Numbered from the stretch's first letter, positions 19,689 to 29,957 are shown. The stretch is DNA of 64,000 nucleotides from Arcobacter sp. FWKO B (GCF_014844135.1 NZ_CP041403.1:558001-622000); one strand, 5' to 3'. Notes: generated from the letters alone by a model not told the origin. Numbers and translations are program-made.

Positions 19689-19694
19689 TATAAT
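19689..19694 (+). promoter_or_regulatory. nadD -10 box very close to the start codon
   Basis: TTGCTATAATACACTTTAATG: the TATAAT ends only 8 nt before the nadD ATG. A normal -10 to +1 distance puts transcription start within about two bases of the A of the ATG, predicting a leaderless or near-leaderless mRNA. No Shine-Dalgarno is present in between. Confidence 0.6.
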
Positions 19695-19702
19695 ACACTT
19701 TA

Positions 19703-20242
19703 ATGGGAAAAATAAACATAGCAATTTTTGGCGGGAGCTTTGATCCTCCACATATCGGACATGAAAAAATAGTACAATTAATACTAGAAAAGTTGGATGT
19801 TGATATTTTATTTGTGGTTCCTACTTTTTTGAACCCTTTTAAAAAAAGCTCTTTACTTAGTCCAGTGCAGAGATTTAATCTTGTTAAAACTATTTTTAAC
19901 GATTATCAAAAAGTAGAAGTTCTTGATTATGAAATAAATCAAAACTCTCCAGTTCCTACAATAAAAACTGTTAAGTATCTATCTAATTTATATGATATCA
20001 ATAAACTTTATGTTATCATAGGAGATGATCACTTAGCAAGTTTACACTTATGGGATTCATTTGATGAACTAGAAAGATTGGTAGAGTTTGTTGTAATTAA
20101 TAGATATGGTAGTTCTACTTCTTACGAAAGCATACCGCTAAAAATAGATATAAGTTCGTCTAAGCTCAGAGAAAACATGGATTTGGTATACATACCAGAC
20201 AAAATTAAAAATGAGGTAAAAAAACTTTGGAAAATAGAATAA
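19703..20242 (+). CDS. nadD: Nicotinate-nucleotide adenylyltransferase
   Basis: Adenylates nicotinate mononucleotide in NAD synthesis. The 179-aa nucleotidyltransferase has FGGSFDPPHIGHEK (HxGH-type motif), VVPTFLNPFKK, IIGDDHLASLHLW and the ISSSKLRENM (SxxxxR-like) motif. It overlaps the start of rsfS by 16 bp, a conserved nadD-rsfS coupling. Confidence 0.94.
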   Translation: MGKINIAIFGGSFDPPHIGHEKIVQLILEKLDVDILFVVPTFLNPFKKSSLLSPVQRFNLVKTIFNDYQKVEVLDYEINQNSPVPTIKTVKYLSNLYDINKLYVIIGDDHLASLHLWDSFDELERLVEFVVINRYGSSTSYESIPLKIDISSSKLRENMDLVYIPDKIKNEVKKLWKIE

Positions 20243-20553
20243 ACAATATAGTAAAGATACTAGATGAAAAAAAAGGTGAAAACATAGAGGTTTTTGATGT
20301 TAGAGACAAAAACTATATGGTTGATTTTGTTGTAGTGGCAACTACACTAAACTCTAAACATGCATTTTCATTACAAGATGAGTTAAAAATACAACTAAAA
20401 CCACTTGGTGAAGAGTTCTTAAGAGTGGATGAAGATGATAATTGGACGGTTGTAGACTTAGGTGATATAATGGTACATCTAATAAGTGAAAACTACAGAG
20501 AAAAATACCATTTAGATGATTTCTTAGCTGAAATAGCAAAAGGAAGACAATAA
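20227..20553 (+). CDS. rsfS: Ribosomal silencing factor RsfS
   Basis: Iojap-family protein that binds ribosomal protein uL14 and blocks subunit joining under starvation. The 108-aa protein has VFDVRDKNYMVDFVVVAT, LRVDEDDNWTVVDLGDIMVHL and YREKYHLDDFL. It starts with TTG inside the nadD 3' end. A hairpin follows the stop. Confidence 0.93.
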   Translation: MENRINNIVKILDEKKGENIEVFDVRDKNYMVDFVVVATTLNSKHAFSLQDELKIQLKPLGEEFLRVDEDDNWTVVDLGDIMVHLISENYREKYHLDDFLAEIAKGRQ

Positions 20554-20561
20554 ATATAACT

Positions 20562-20585
20562 TAGGCTAAGTGTTACCTTAGCCTA
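20562..20585. terminator. Hairpin terminator between rsfS and the argS-linked gene
   Basis: TAGGCTAAG (20562-20570), a 6-nt loop, CTTAGCCTA (20577-20585). The two flanking genes are convergent, so this symmetric hairpin could end both transcripts. No strong T-run follows. Confidence 0.6.
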
Positions 20586-20610
20586 GTTAGTAGTTTTGAA
20601 TATTGCCTTA

Positions 20611-20733
20611 TCAACCGCCACGCATTAATGTATTATAATTAGCTGCTGCATCTTTTGCTCCACCAGTATACCCAGTGTACCATAGTAACCCAACAATACC
20701 AGCAATTACAAGCATCCAAAACCAGAATTTCAC
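20611..20733 (-). CDS. 40-aa single-span membrane peptide coupled to argS
   Basis: Small ORF with a GTG start overlapping the argS TAG by one base (TAGTG), and an AAGGAG ribosome site inside the last argS codons. The 40-residue product begins MKFWFWMLVIAGIVG, a single hydrophobic span (~residues 3-20), then a Gly/Ala-rich tail ending LMRGG. Three aromatic residues cluster at the N-terminal membrane face. The family is not recognised. The precise coupling and intact frame make it a credible gene despite its size. Confidence 0.7.
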   Translation of the reverse strand: MKFWFWMLVIAGIVGLLWYTGYTGGAKDAAANYNTLMRGG

Positions 20734-22325
20734 TACATCTTCTCCTTAGCATTTATTCCAAGTAGTTTTAAGCCTATTCTTATTGATAAGGCACACATAG
20801 CTAGAACTTTTAAATAACTATTTTGATGAATATCTTCAACTATCTTTTGAGAGTTATAGAACTTATGTATTGACGATGAAAGATTATACAAATAATCTGT
20901 GATTTTTTGGAAATCTCTTTTATTAAAAGATTCATTTAATATATCAGGCAATAATAAAGCTTCATATAATAAATCTTTTGCTTCTTGAGATATTTCATCA
21001 CTCAGTATAAAGTCTTTTATTTGTTCTGTTGATAAATTTGCTTTTCCAAATAATTGATTTATTCTTGCATGAGCATAATTTATATAAAAAATAGGATTTG
21101 ATGAATCTTGATTTTTTAACATATTTATATCAAACTCTAAGTGTGTGTCACTTTTTCTTGTAAGAAATATAAATCTTAGTGCATCACTTCCAATTTCTTC
21201 TGTTATATCACTCATAAGTATAACATTTCCAGCTCTTTTACTCATTTTATAAGGCTCACCATCTTTTAAAAGTGATACCATTTGAGAAAGTAATACTTCA
21301 AGTTTTGATGAATCATAGCCCAAAAAGCTTACAGCTGCTTTTACCCTTGGAATATACCCATGGTGGTCAGCACCCCAAATATTGATATAGTGTTCAAATC
21401 CTCTGTCAAATTTATCTTTGTGATATATTATATCTCCTGCAAGATATGTTGGAACTCCATTTTCTCTTACAACTACTCTATCTTTTTCATCACCTAATTC
21501 ACTTGAGCGAAGCCAAATTCTACTGTCTTGTTCATACAAAGAGTTATTTTTTTCTAAAACTTCTTTTGTTGATTCCCATTTATTATATAAGGATTTTTCA
21601 CTAACAAAATTATCAAATGTAATACCAATATCAGCTAAGTCTTTTTTGATTAATTCGATTACTTTATTTTTTGAAAACTCAACTAGTTCATCAAGTTTTG
21701 TAGCATCATTGAAAACTTCTTTACCATATATTTCACAAGCTTCATTTGCAAGTTCTATAAGATACTCACCCCTATAATAAGCCTCTGGATATACGACATC
21801 TTCATGCAAGATATACTCTTTTGCCGCAAGATAAAGTGAAAGTCCAAGTAAATCAATCTGAGCACCTGCATCATTAATGTAGTACTCACTTGTTATATCA
21901 TACCCAAGATATCTTCCAACTTTCAATAAAGCATCTCCAAAAATAGCACCTCTTGCATGTCCTATATGTAATGGTCCCGTTGGGTTTGCACTTACAAACT
22001 CAAGCAATATTGTGCCATCTTTCTTCTCACCTTTAGCATAAGTTGACTCATCACCCAAAGCATCTGTTGTCAACTTTTCTAAAAAATCAAGTGAAAGTTT
22101 AAAGTTTATAAAACCATTTACAGCTGTAACACTTTCAAACTCGCTACTATTGTCAAATAGTGATGCCAATTCAGAAGCTATTATATTTGGAGCTTTTTTA
22201 TACTCTTTTGCTAAAGAAAAAGCAACAGGAGTTGCAAAGTGACCAAGTTTTATATCTTTTGGTTTTTCTAAAACTATACTTTTGCCAATTTTTTCTTCAA
22301 TTAAACTTTTAATTATCTCTTGCAA
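20733..22325 (-). CDS. argS: Arginyl-tRNA synthetase
   Basis: Charges tRNA-Arg. The 530-aa class I synthetase has the HIGH-type signature in ANPTGPLHIGHARG, a KMSKRAGN loop (KMSKS equivalent) and the YINYAHARI helix at the start of the anticodon-binding domain. The 3' end provides the ribosome site for the 40-aa peptide. tatA lies 12 bp upstream, giving a tatA-argS-peptide transcript. Confidence 0.96.
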   Translation of the reverse strand: MQEIIKSLIEEKIGKSIVLEKPKDIKLGHFATPVAFSLAKEYKKAPNIIASELASLFDNSSEFESVTAVNGFINFKLSLDFLEKLTTDALGDESTYAKGEKKDGTILLEFVSANPTGPLHIGHARGAIFGDALLKVGRYLGYDITSEYYINDAGAQIDLLGLSLYLAAKEYILHEDVVYPEAYYRGEYLIELANEACEIYGKEVFNDATKLDELVEFSKNKVIELIKKDLADIGITFDNFVSEKSLYNKWESTKEVLEKNNSLYEQDSRIWLRSSELGDEKDRVVVRENGVPTYLAGDIIYHKDKFDRGFEHYINIWGADHHGYIPRVKAAVSFLGYDSSKLEVLLSQMVSLLKDGEPYKMSKRAGNVILMSDITEEIGSDALRFIFLTRKSDTHLEFDINMLKNQDSSNPIFYINYAHARINQLFGKANLSTEQIKDFILSDEISQEAKDLLYEALLLPDILNESFNKRDFQKITDYLYNLSSSIHKFYNSQKIVEDIHQNSYLKVLAMCALSIRIGLKLLGINAKEKM

Positions 22326-22337
22326 TACTATCCCTAA

Positions 22338-22577
22338 TTAACTATTTTTTGTTTCAGTGTTTGCTGGTTCTTCTTTTTTTACTTCAGCAGTTGTAGTAGT
22401 ATTTTCAATATTTTGTGCTGGTTTATTCTCTACAACCTCATCTTCTTTTACTGCATTTTTAAAGTTTTTAATACCCGCACCTAAACCCTTAGCAAGTTCT
22501 GGTATTTTTTTACCACCAAAAAGTAATAGCACTATAACTGCTATTATTATCCATTCCATCCCGCCAGGCATACCCAT
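22338..22577 (-). CDS. tatA: Sec-independent translocase protein TatA
   Basis: Pore-forming subunit of the twin-arginine translocase. The 79-aa protein has an N-terminal membrane helix (residues 8-21, [15 protein letters not shown]), the [14 protein letters not shown] amphipathic hinge and an acidic/Thr-rich tail. TatB/TatC genes are not in the window. A likely client encoded here is the Rieske protein PetA, with its NRRDFLG signal. Confidence 0.93.
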   Translation of the reverse strand: MGMPGGMEWIIIAVIVLLLFGGKKIPELAKGLGAGIKNFKNAVKEDEVVENKPAQNIENTTTTAEVKKEEPANTETKNS

Positions 22578-22621
22578 AGTAATCTCCTAATAAATTGATT
22601 TTCACTATTCTACCATAAACA

Positions 22622-22714
22622 ATCTAAAATCTAAAATCTAAAATCTAAAAAATACTTATAATATACTACTCTTCTAACTTAAAACTTTTTAGATTTTAGA
22701 TTTTACCTTTTACC
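22622..22714. repeat. Pair of oppositely oriented heptad tracts between tatA and dnaB
   Basis: Four ATCTAAA units (22622-22649) and, 37 bp away, TTTTAGA x2 plus TTTTACC x2 (22687-22714). The tracts are mutually complementary over about 20 bp and could form a hairpin. The right tract reaches the dnaB stop codon. Confidence 0.8.
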
Positions 22715-24192
22715 TAAAGAATGTCTGGCATATCTATTTTTGTATCGTGTGAACTATCCATAGTTTCAAAAACTGTCTCTATGGGTACACTATCTCTTGA
22801 TGTTGCATTAACAAATCGCGTATAATTTTTTTGAAATATTAACTTAACTGTCCCTATTGGTCCATTTCTTTGTTTACCTATAATAATCTCTGCTTCTTCT
22901 TCTGGCTTATTGACAAATGCACTTTTATATTCTACACCTTTGTCTTTTGCCTCTTTTTCTTTTTTTGCTTCTTCTCTTTCCCTATAAACATCATCACGAT
23001 AAACAAACATAATAATATCAGCATCTTGCTCAATTGCTCCAGATTCTCTCAAATCACTAAGCATTGGTCTTTTATCAGGACGGTTTTCTAGCCCTCTATT
23101 TAGCTGTGATAGTGCTATAACTGGTATTTTCAACTCCCTTGCTAACATCTTAAGTCCACGACTTATCTCACTCACTTCCAAGTGTCTATCTTTTCCAGCA
23201 CCACTTCCAGTCATTAGCTGAAGATAATCTATTATAACCATAGAAATTTTATTATCTGGATTACTTGCTAGCTTTCTTACCCTTGCACGAAGTTGATTAA
23301 TATTTACACTTCCTCCATCATCTACAAAAAGTTTTTTTGTTCTTAACTCTTCCAATGCTGATGTAAGTCTGCTCCATTGGATATCATCTAAATCCCCTTT
23401 TCTGAGATTTTGTAAAGGTATAGATGTTTTTGCACTAAGAAGCCTAAGCATAAGCTGTTCACTTGGCATCTCCAAAGAAAATATAATCACACCTTTGCCA
23501 TTTTCAACATTTTTTAAAGCCATATTTAATGTAAATGCAGTTTTTCCCATAGCTGGACGAGCAGCAACTATTACCAAGTCACCCCCATTAAACCCTGTTG
23601 TTCTTCTATCTAAGTCATCAAAGCCTGTAGTTTCACCAGTTAGGTACTTATTACCCATTTCTTTCATTTTTTTAATATAGTTAATAGTTTCACTTGCAAT
23701 TTCTTGCATATTTTTCAATTCACTATTTGCTGAATTTACACTGATTTTATAAAGTTCATTTTGAACAAAATCAAGTGCTTCACTTGAAGGCAATTCATCT
23801 TCTATGGCTACTTTTTTAATATTGTTTGCTAAAGTAGCTAGTTCTCTTTTAACTGCACTATCTTTAATTTGTTCTATATAAGCAGCTGTATTTGAAATAG
23901 GATTTGCTGAAAGAATTTCAATTAAAATAGACTCATCAAAATTAGAAGAATTTCCTCGAAATTCTTTATCCATAGAACTTTTTGATTGTTTTATTTTAGT
24001 ACGAATAAATTCTTCATCAATAGGTAAATCTTCATTATGAAGAATTTGCATAACACTAAATATTTTTTGGTGAGCAGGAAGATAAAAATCACTTGGCTTT
24101 AAAACACCAAGAACATCCTCTATTATCTCTGGACTAAAAAGTATTGAACTTAAAACTGCTCTTTCTATATTTATATTGTAAACTGTATCCAA
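22714..24192 (-). CDS. dnaB: Replicative DNA helicase
   Basis: Hexameric fork helicase (492 aa). The N-terminal DnaB domain (~1-105) is followed by a RecA-like motor with Walker A RPAMGKTAF, VIFSLEMPSEQL, VIIDYLQLM and ALSQLNRGLENR. A Glu/Lys-rich insertion near residue 400 lies before EIIIGKQRNGP. No intein is seen. It is transcribed toward tatA, with heptad repeats directly after the stop. Confidence 0.96.
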   Translation of the reverse strand: MDTVYNINIERAVLSSILFSPEIIEDVLGVLKPSDFYLPAHQKIFSVMQILHNEDLPIDEEFIRTKIKQSKSSMDKEFRGNSSNFDESILIEILSANPISNTAAYIEQIKDSAVKRELATLANNIKKVAIEDELPSSEALDFVQNELYKISVNSANSELKNMQEIASETINYIKKMKEMGNKYLTGETTGFDDLDRRTTGFNGGDLVIVAARPAMGKTAFTLNMALKNVENGKGVIIFSLEMPSEQLMLRLLSAKTSIPLQNLRKGDLDDIQWSRLTSALEELRTKKLFVDDGGSVNINQLRARVRKLASNPDNKISMVIIDYLQLMTGSGAGKDRHLEVSEISRGLKMLARELKIPVIALSQLNRGLENRPDKRPMLSDLRESGAIEQDADIIMFVYRDDVYREREEAKKEKEAKDKGVEYKSAFVNKPEEEAEIIIGKQRNGPIGTVKLIFQKNYTRFVNATSRDSVPIETVFETMDSSHDTKIDMPDIL

Positions 24193-24239
24193 AAACTACC
24201 CTAATATTTTAAATTTTTAAAAGATATTTTATCATCTTC

Positions 24240-26177
24240 TTACTTATAGTATAACTTATTAACATTATCAAACACTGGTATAACAAAGAATGTTAATACT
24301 AAAACTATAACACCAATACTAGAATTAAAAAAGAAAATAGCCACTAAACTTGTTACTAAACTACAATAAAGTAAAAATTTGTATCTAAAAATTAAAAATA
24401 AAATTCCTGATATTAAAGCAATTAAACCTAAATATTGATTATATACCATATATCCAAGTATTGTTCTAATATTACATACTAGCTTATTTGGGTTATTTTC
24501 ACATATTAGAATATACTCAGAATTTATAAATATATTCTGTCTTATAAAATATATAACTACTCCAATTAAAAAAACAAATATAATATATGGATAAAATATT
24601 TTTAAAGAACCCTCTTTAGTAGTTATGTAGACTACAAATGAGAATACAAACGAAGTAGCTACCCAGATAATAGCTTGCCAATTTTCTATACCTTCAATAT
24701 ATAAAATCCCTAAACCACTAATTATTATAAGAATAACAGATAGTTTTTCAAAACTAACAAAATTCATATTCAATAAATTTTTATGAAAATACAATACACA
24801 AAATGATATTGTGCTAAATATTATTGCATAATTTTGAAAACTTCTATATCTCCCATCTAAAAATAGATACAATGACTCAACTACTACTAAAACTATTATA
24901 CTAGGTCTTACAAACTCAAATAGTTTTTTCTTGTCTAATGTTTTTACAAAACTTTCAATAACTCCAAAATAAAGCAATATCAAAAATAGAGCAAACACTA
25001 TGCTTCTTGTATAATCAATAATATCTTTAGATGTAATCATATATTGATTGAATTGCTGTGTTATTAGTATAGCTCCTACAAATGAAAACATTATTGCCTT
25101 TAATATCAATAAAATATCATTACTTTTTACTTTATAAATAAATACAAGTGAAGATAAAAAAATAATTACACAGACTGTAAAAAGCCAATAGTAATTTGTA
25201 AATTCACTTACTTCCCCCCAAATAACATTTTTATCAGTAGAATTTGTATCAAATATCCCCCAATATCCTCCAACAGCACCCTCACTAGCCCTTTTCCATG
25301 GTTGATCAAATGCTTCAATTATGTTGTAGTTCCAGTTATTTTCATCTGCAATTTTTAAAAAGCCTCTTATAAACTCAGCTTGTGCTACAGGACTTGGAAT
25401 AGATGCACCCCTCATCCTCCCCTCACTTGGCCATCCTGTCTCACCTATTAAAATTTTTTTCTCTTTTAAAGTATTTGAAACTTCCATATGTGTTGTTTGT
25501 ATATGCTCAAGTGCAACATCTATTGAGACTGGATTATCTTCCCAATATGGAAGAATATGAATAGTTACAAAATCAACTAAAGGTGCTAAATTTTGATTTT
25601 TTAGCCAAAATTCCCAAACATCAGCATAAGTAACTGGAATATCAGATACATTTTCTTTAACCCACTTGATATATGAACCTAGCTTATCACCGCTCATTTC
25701 TCGACGAAGTAATACTTCATTACCAACAACAACTGCACTAATTACATCTGGATACTCTTTTGTAAGTTTTAACATAGTTTGAAGTTCTTGTTTTGTCATT
25801 TCTTCATCAGCACAAACCCAAACTCCAAGTAATACTTTTAATCCATGTTTTTTTGCATACTTTGGTACAGATTCAAGTCCAGATACTGAATAGATTCTAA
25901 TTGCTTGAAAATGTTTTGATAAAAGTTCCAAATCCTTATCAATTCTATCTTCAGGAATAACAAACCCTTTAGCAAAATCCATAGGACTTTCACTATTTTT
26001 AAAAGGTGCATACGAAACACTTTGTAATTTTTGAGTAAATTTATAAGTATTATCAATACTTACACTTCGTCCTAACAATGAATAAAACAAAAATAAAAAT
26101 ACTATAGCAATAAAATAAAGCCATGCTATAAAAGCTTTTGAACTTGGATCAATCCTCTTTATTTGCTTCAATCTCAA
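24240..26177 (-). CDS. Membrane-anchored GH17-like glycosidase/transglycosylase
   Basis: The 645-aa protein has one N-terminal membrane helix (~17-35), an extracytoplasmic GH17-like barrel (~50-320) and 10 or so hydrophobic spans in the C-terminal half. The barrel has acid/base E154 in VVGNEVLLR and nucleophile E246 in [11 protein letters not shown], plus FDQPWK; these are the beta-1,3-glucanase/glucanosyltransferase signatures. The closest functional idea is remodelling of a beta-glucan, like GH17 domains attached to NdvB-type synthases, but no synthase is adjacent. The start overlaps the ispG 3' end by 29 bp. Confidence 0.82.
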   Translation of the reverse strand: MRLKQIKRIDPSSKAFIAWLYFIAIVFLFLFYSLLGRSVSIDNTYKFTQKLQSVSYAPFKNSESPMDFAKGFVIPEDRIDKDLELLSKHFQAIRIYSVSGLESVPKYAKKHGLKVLLGVWVCADEEMTKQELQTMLKLTKEYPDVISAVVVGNEVLLRREMSGDKLGSYIKWVKENVSDIPVTYADVWEFWLKNQNLAPLVDFVTIHILPYWEDNPVSIDVALEHIQTTHMEVSNTLKEKKILIGETGWPSEGRMRGASIPSPVAQAEFIRGFLKIADENNWNYNIIEAFDQPWKRASEGAVGGYWGIFDTNSTDKNVIWGEVSEFTNYYWLFTVCVIIFLSSLVFIYKVKSNDILLILKAIMFSFVGAILITQQFNQYMITSKDIIDYTRSIVFALFLILLYFGVIESFVKTLDKKKLFEFVRPSIIVLVVVESLYLFLDGRYRSFQNYAIIFSTISFCVLYFHKNLLNMNFVSFEKLSVILIIISGLGILYIEGIENWQAIIWVATSFVFSFVVYITTKEGSLKIFYPYIIFVFLIGVVIYFIRQNIFINSEYILICENNPNKLVCNIRTILGYMVYNQYLGLIALISGILFLIFRYKFLLYCSLVTSLVAIFFFNSSIGVIVLVLTFFVIPVFDNVNKLYYK

Positions 26178-27210
26178 CTTCTTCTAAAAATCTTTTTAAA
26201 AGTTTACTTTCAGGTAGTTTTGCAATAACTTCACCTTTTTTAATAATAAGCCCACTTCCTTTACCATAAGCAATAGCTACATCTGCACTTTTTGCTTCAC
26301 CAATTGCATTTACAACACAGCCCATGACAGATATATTTAATGGTTTTTTAATATGCTTTGTTGCTTTTTCAACTTCTGCAACTGCACTTACTAAATCGGC
26401 TTCTATCCTACCACATGTTGGACAAGATATTATATTTAGACCATCTTTTATAACTCCAGAGTTTTTTAAAATGGCTCGTCCCACTTCTATCTCTCGTTCT
26501 AGCTCACCAGTAATAGAAACCCTTAATGTATCACCTATACCATCAAGAAGTAAACTACCAAGTGCAATAGAAGATTTTATAGTAGAATGAAATAATGTAC
26601 CAGCTTCTGTAACACCAAGATGAAAAGGATAGTTGTTTTTTGGACGAAGAAGTCTATAAGCTTCAACAGTTCTTTGTACATCACTTGCTTTTAAAGATAT
26701 CTTTATATCATCAAATCCTAAATCTTCTAAAAATTTAATATTATACTCAGCACTTGCAACCATCCCAATAGCACTTTGTCCATATTTATTTTCAAACTGC
26801 TCTTCTAGTGAACCACAATTTACCCCTATTCTTATAGGGATATTTCTTTGTTGACAAGCTTTCACCACCTCTGCTACTCTTTGTTTTGATCCAATATTGC
26901 CAGGATTTATCCTTATACAATCAACCACTTCAGAAGCTACTAATGCTAATTTATGGTTGAAATGAATATCAGCTACAAGAGGAAGCTTTACTTGCTTTTT
27001 TATCTCTTTTAAAGCATTAGCAGCTTCAATATCAGGAACAGCAACTCTTGCTATATCAGCTCCTGCAAAATGGAGTCGATTAATCTGCTCAACAGTAGCT
27101 TTTACATCCTCAGTTTTACTATAAGTCATAGACTGAACCGATATTGGAGCATCTCCACCAATGGCAACATTACCAACAAAAATCTTTTTAGTTTTATATC
27201 TATTTATCAT
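26149..27210 (-). CDS. ispG: 4-hydroxy-3-methylbut-2-en-1-yl diphosphate synthase
   Basis: 4Fe-4S enzyme of the MEP isoprenoid pathway. The 353-aa bacterial form has [12 protein letters not shown], the [11 protein letters not shown] and RINPGNIG barrel segments, and cluster ligands in ISCPTCGR and [10 protein letters not shown]. It is the first gene before the GH17 gene, with overlapping ends. It is divergent from cvpA. Confidence 0.95.
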   Translation of the reverse strand: MINRYKTKKIFVGNVAIGGDAPISVQSMTYSKTEDVKATVEQINRLHFAGADIARVAVPDIEAANALKEIKKQVKLPLVADIHFNHKLALVASEVVDCIRINPGNIGSKQRVAEVVKACQQRNIPIRIGVNCGSLEEQFENKYGQSAIGMVASAEYNIKFLEDLGFDDIKISLKASDVQRTVEAYRLLRPKNNYPFHLGVTEAGTLFHSTIKSSIALGSLLLDGIGDTLRVSITGELEREIEVGRAILKNSGVIKDGLNIISCPTCGRIEADLVSAVAEVEKATKHIKKPLNISVMGCVVNAIGEAKSADVAIAYGKGSGLIIKKGEVIAKLPESKLLKRFLEEVEIEANKED

Positions 27211-27299
27211 ATTAACATTGTATCAAAAATTTCTTTAAAGTAATTTATGATAAAATACACACAATTTTTAATCAAAATTATCTAACCGTGGTTATAAAG

Positions 27300-27327
27300 T
27301 AGTACAAATAGTAGCTAATTTGTGCTA
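27300..27327. promoter_or_regulatory. Inverted repeat upstream of cvpA-fur operon
   Basis: TAGTACAAAT (27300-27309) and ATTTGTGCTA (27318-27327) pair with one mismatch around an 8-bp centre, about 45 bp before the cvpA start. It could be an operator or a leader hairpin. It does not match a canonical Fur box. Confidence 0.45.
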
Positions 27328-27373
27328 ATATATGGTTTGCGATTATATAATTGAGGTTTATTGAAGGTACTTA

Positions 27374-27964
27374 TTGGAAAATTTGAATATATTTGATACT
27401 GTTACATTGATACTAATAATTCTTTTAGGGCTTAAGGGGCTTTTTAGAGGTTTTTTAAAAGAGTTTTTTGCACTTATTGGTATTGTTGGTGGGGTCTTTG
27501 TTGCATCAAGGATAGCAAAAGATGTTGGATTTGCTATTGATAGCTTTTTAAAAATAGATAATGAATCAACTATTTTACTTGTAGGCTTTATAGTTTCTGT
27601 TCTAGTATTTTGGGCTTTAGCCTACTCTCTTGGAATATTACTAAGTAAAATATTTAGCCTAAGCGGTTTGGGAATTTTTGATAGAGTTCTAGGTGTAATT
27701 TTTGGAGCTGGTAAAATATTTCTGATTTTTGCAATTATTTTTTATTCTTTATCTAAAGTAGAAGCAATAAAAGATAAAATGGTAGAAAAAGTTGGAGATT
27801 CATTTATGTACCCTCTTTTTGTGGAAGTTGGTTCAACAATACTTAAAATAGAAGCTTCTACTGTTGTAAAGAAAATTGAAAATGGCATAGAAAATACAGC
27901 TAATACTATTAAAAATACAATTGTAGATACTATTCAAGAAACTCCAAATCAAATAAAGGATTGA
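27374..27964 (+). CDS. CvpA family membrane protein
   Basis: A 196-aa protein with four predicted membrane helices (~5-25, 30-48, 62-85, 100-122) and the CvpA features GLKGLFRGFLKEFFALIGIVGG and FDRVLGVIFGAGK. A helical cytoplasmic tail follows. The CvpA family is linked to colicin V production and envelope stress in other bacteria. The start is TTG with a GAAGG ribosome site. It heads the cvpA-fur-lysS-glyA operon with a 1-bp gap to fur. Confidence 0.85.
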   Translation: MENLNIFDTVTLILIILLGLKGLFRGFLKEFFALIGIVGGVFVASRIAKDVGFAIDSFLKIDNESTILLVGFIVSVLVFWALAYSLGILLSKIFSLSGLGIFDRVLGVIFGAGKIFLIFAIIFYSLSKVEAIKDKMVEKVGDSFMYPLFVEVGSTILKIEASTVVKKIENGIENTANTIKNTIVDTIQETPNQIKD

Positions 27965-27965
27965 T

Positions 27966-28409
27966 ATGCAAAACGAAGACAAATTGTTAGAGGATTTCAA
28001 AGAATTACTAAAAAAGAAGGGAATGAAGTTTACAGAACAAAGAGCTATAATTTTACAAATTCTTTTTAGTAGTGATGGTCATTTGAATGCTGAAGAAGTT
28101 CATGATGTTGTAAAAAGAGATTATCCTGATTCAAATATTGGAATTGCAACAGTTTATAGAACTTTAAGTTTTCTAGAAGAAGCTAACTTAATTACTTCGA
28201 TTTCATTTGGAACAGATGGTAAAAAATATGAAGGTAATAAGAAAAAACACCATGATCACTTAATCTGTACGAAATGTGGGAAAATTGTGGAGTTTGTAGA
28301 TAATGAAATAGAAAAAAAACAAGAATTGATTGCAAAACAAAATGGTTTTGAAATCTCATCACATAATATGCAAATTTTTGGAATTTGTAAAGATTGTAAA
28401 AGTAAATAA
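27966..28409 (+). CDS. fur: Ferric uptake regulator family protein
   Basis: Metal-dependent repressor (147 aa). The winged helix spans ~15-85 (FTEQRAIILQILF, NIGIATVYRTLSFL). The dimerisation domain has the HHDHLICTKCGKIVEF metal site and a C-terminal CKDCKS pair giving the structural zinc site. PerR is an alternative; location in cvpA-fur-lysS-glyA favours Fur, as in related Campylobacterota. Confidence 0.9.
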   Translation: MQNEDKLLEDFKELLKKKGMKFTEQRAIILQILFSSDGHLNAEEVHDVVKRDYPDSNIGIATVYRTLSFLEEANLITSISFGTDGKKYEGNKKKHHDHLICTKCGKIVEFVDNEIEKKQELIAKQNGFEISSHNMQIFGICKDCKSK

Positions 28410-28419
28410 TTAAGGAGTT

Positions 28420-29937
28420 ATGTTGTTTGAAAATATATATGTTCAACAAAGAATAGAAAAAGCCAATCATTTAAGAGAAGTAGGGGTAAATCCATACTCA
28501 AACGAATCAAATAGAAATACAACAATTAAAAAATTTAAAAATGTAAACAGTGATATTGAACATTTAGAAAATAAAAGAGATGAAAATAGAGTTTATACAG
28601 TTGCAGGAAGAATAAAATTCTACAGACTTATGGGAAAAGCTGCATTTTTAAAAATAGAAGATGAATATGATATGCTTCAAATTTATGTAGCAAGAGACAA
28701 TCTAGCTGAAGGTTTTTTTAATGATGTATTTAAAAAAGACTTTGAGGTTGGTGATATAATAGAAGTTAGTGGTTATCCTTTTGTTACTGGACAAGGTGAG
28801 TTATCACTTCATGTTGATGGTATTAAAATGCTTACAAAAGCTGTAGCACCACTTCCAGAAAAGTTTCATGGAATTACAGATAAAGAGATGAGATATAGAC
28901 AAAGATATCTTGACCTTATAATGAACTCTGAAGTTAGAAAAACTTTCCATTTAAGAAGTAAAATAGTTTCTCTTATTAGAAGATTTTTTGAAGATAAAGG
29001 ATTCTTAGAGGTTGAAACACCTATGATGCACCCTATTGCTGGTGGTGCAAATGCAAGACCATTTGTTACACATCATAATGCATTAGGAATAGATAGATTT
29101 CTTAGAATTGCACCAGAACTTTACCTAAAAAGATTAATAGTAGGTGGATTTGAAGCTGTATTTGAAATAAATAGAAACTTTAGAAATGAAGGGATGGACG
29201 CTACACATAATCCTGAATTTACCTCAATTGAGTTTTATTGGGCATATAAAACATACAAAGATTTAATAGAGATAACAAAAGAATTATTTGACTATCTTTT
29301 TGATCATCTTGATTTACCAAAAGTATTACCTTATGGTGATATGAAAATCAATTTCTCAAATATAAAAGAGATTAGACTAATCGACTCATTAGTACAAGTT
29401 GGTGGAGTTCCAGCTGAGATAATTGGAGATAAGTCAAAAATATTAGATTTCTTAAAAGCTAATAAACTTGAAGCTAATGATAAATTAAATGTTGGACAGC
29501 TTTATGGTGTTCTTTTTGATGAATTTGTTGAAGATAAACTAATAGACCCAACATTTATTACTCATTATCCAGTTGAACTTTCTCCACTTGCAAGAAGAAA
29601 TGATGCTGAACCTGAGCTAACAGATAGATTTGAGTTGTTTATAGGTGGTAAAGAGATTGCAAATGCCTTTAGTGAGCTTAATGACCCTATTGATCAGTAT
29701 GATAGATTTAATGATCAACTCAAAGCAAAAGAGTGTGGTGATGATGAAGCACATGAAATGGATGAAGATTTTGTTGAAGCACTTAAATATGGTATGGCTC
29801 CAACTGCTGGTGAAGGAATAGGTATTGATAGACTTGTTATGATGCTTACAAATAACCACTCTATTAGGGATGTGTTATTATTTCCAGCTATGAAACCAAT
29901 TAGAAAACAAGAACAATTAGAAAACGAAGAAGAATAA
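28420..29937 (+). CDS. lysS: Lysyl-tRNA synthetase, class II
   Basis: Charges tRNA-Lys. The 505-aa protein has an N-terminal OB fold (~55-150) and class II motifs: motif 2 [21 protein letters not shown] and motif 3 [13 protein letters not shown]. Its ATG is 10 bp after fur with an AAGGAG site. Confidence 0.96.
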   Translation: MLFENIYVQQRIEKANHLREVGVNPYSNESNRNTTIKKFKNVNSDIEHLENKRDENRVYTVAGRIKFYRLMGKAAFLKIEDEYDMLQIYVARDNLAEGFFNDVFKKDFEVGDIIEVSGYPFVTGQGELSLHVDGIKMLTKAVAPLPEKFHGITDKEMRYRQRYLDLIMNSEVRKTFHLRSKIVSLIRRFFEDKGFLEVETPMMHPIAGGANARPFVTHHNALGIDRFLRIAPELYLKRLIVGGFEAVFEINRNFRNEGMDATHNPEFTSIEFYWAYKTYKDLIEITKELFDYLFDHLDLPKVLPYGDMKINFSNIKEIRLIDSLVQVGGVPAEIIGDKSKILDFLKANKLEANDKLNVGQLYGVLFDEFVEDKLIDPTFITHYPVELSPLARRNDAEPELTDRFELFIGGKEIANAFSELNDPIDQYDRFNDQLKAKECGDDEAHEMDEDFVEALKYGMAPTAGEGIGIDRLVMMLTNNHSIRDVLLFPAMKPIRKQEQLENEEE

Positions 29938-29957
29938 ATTTTAAAAAAGGATAAGAA

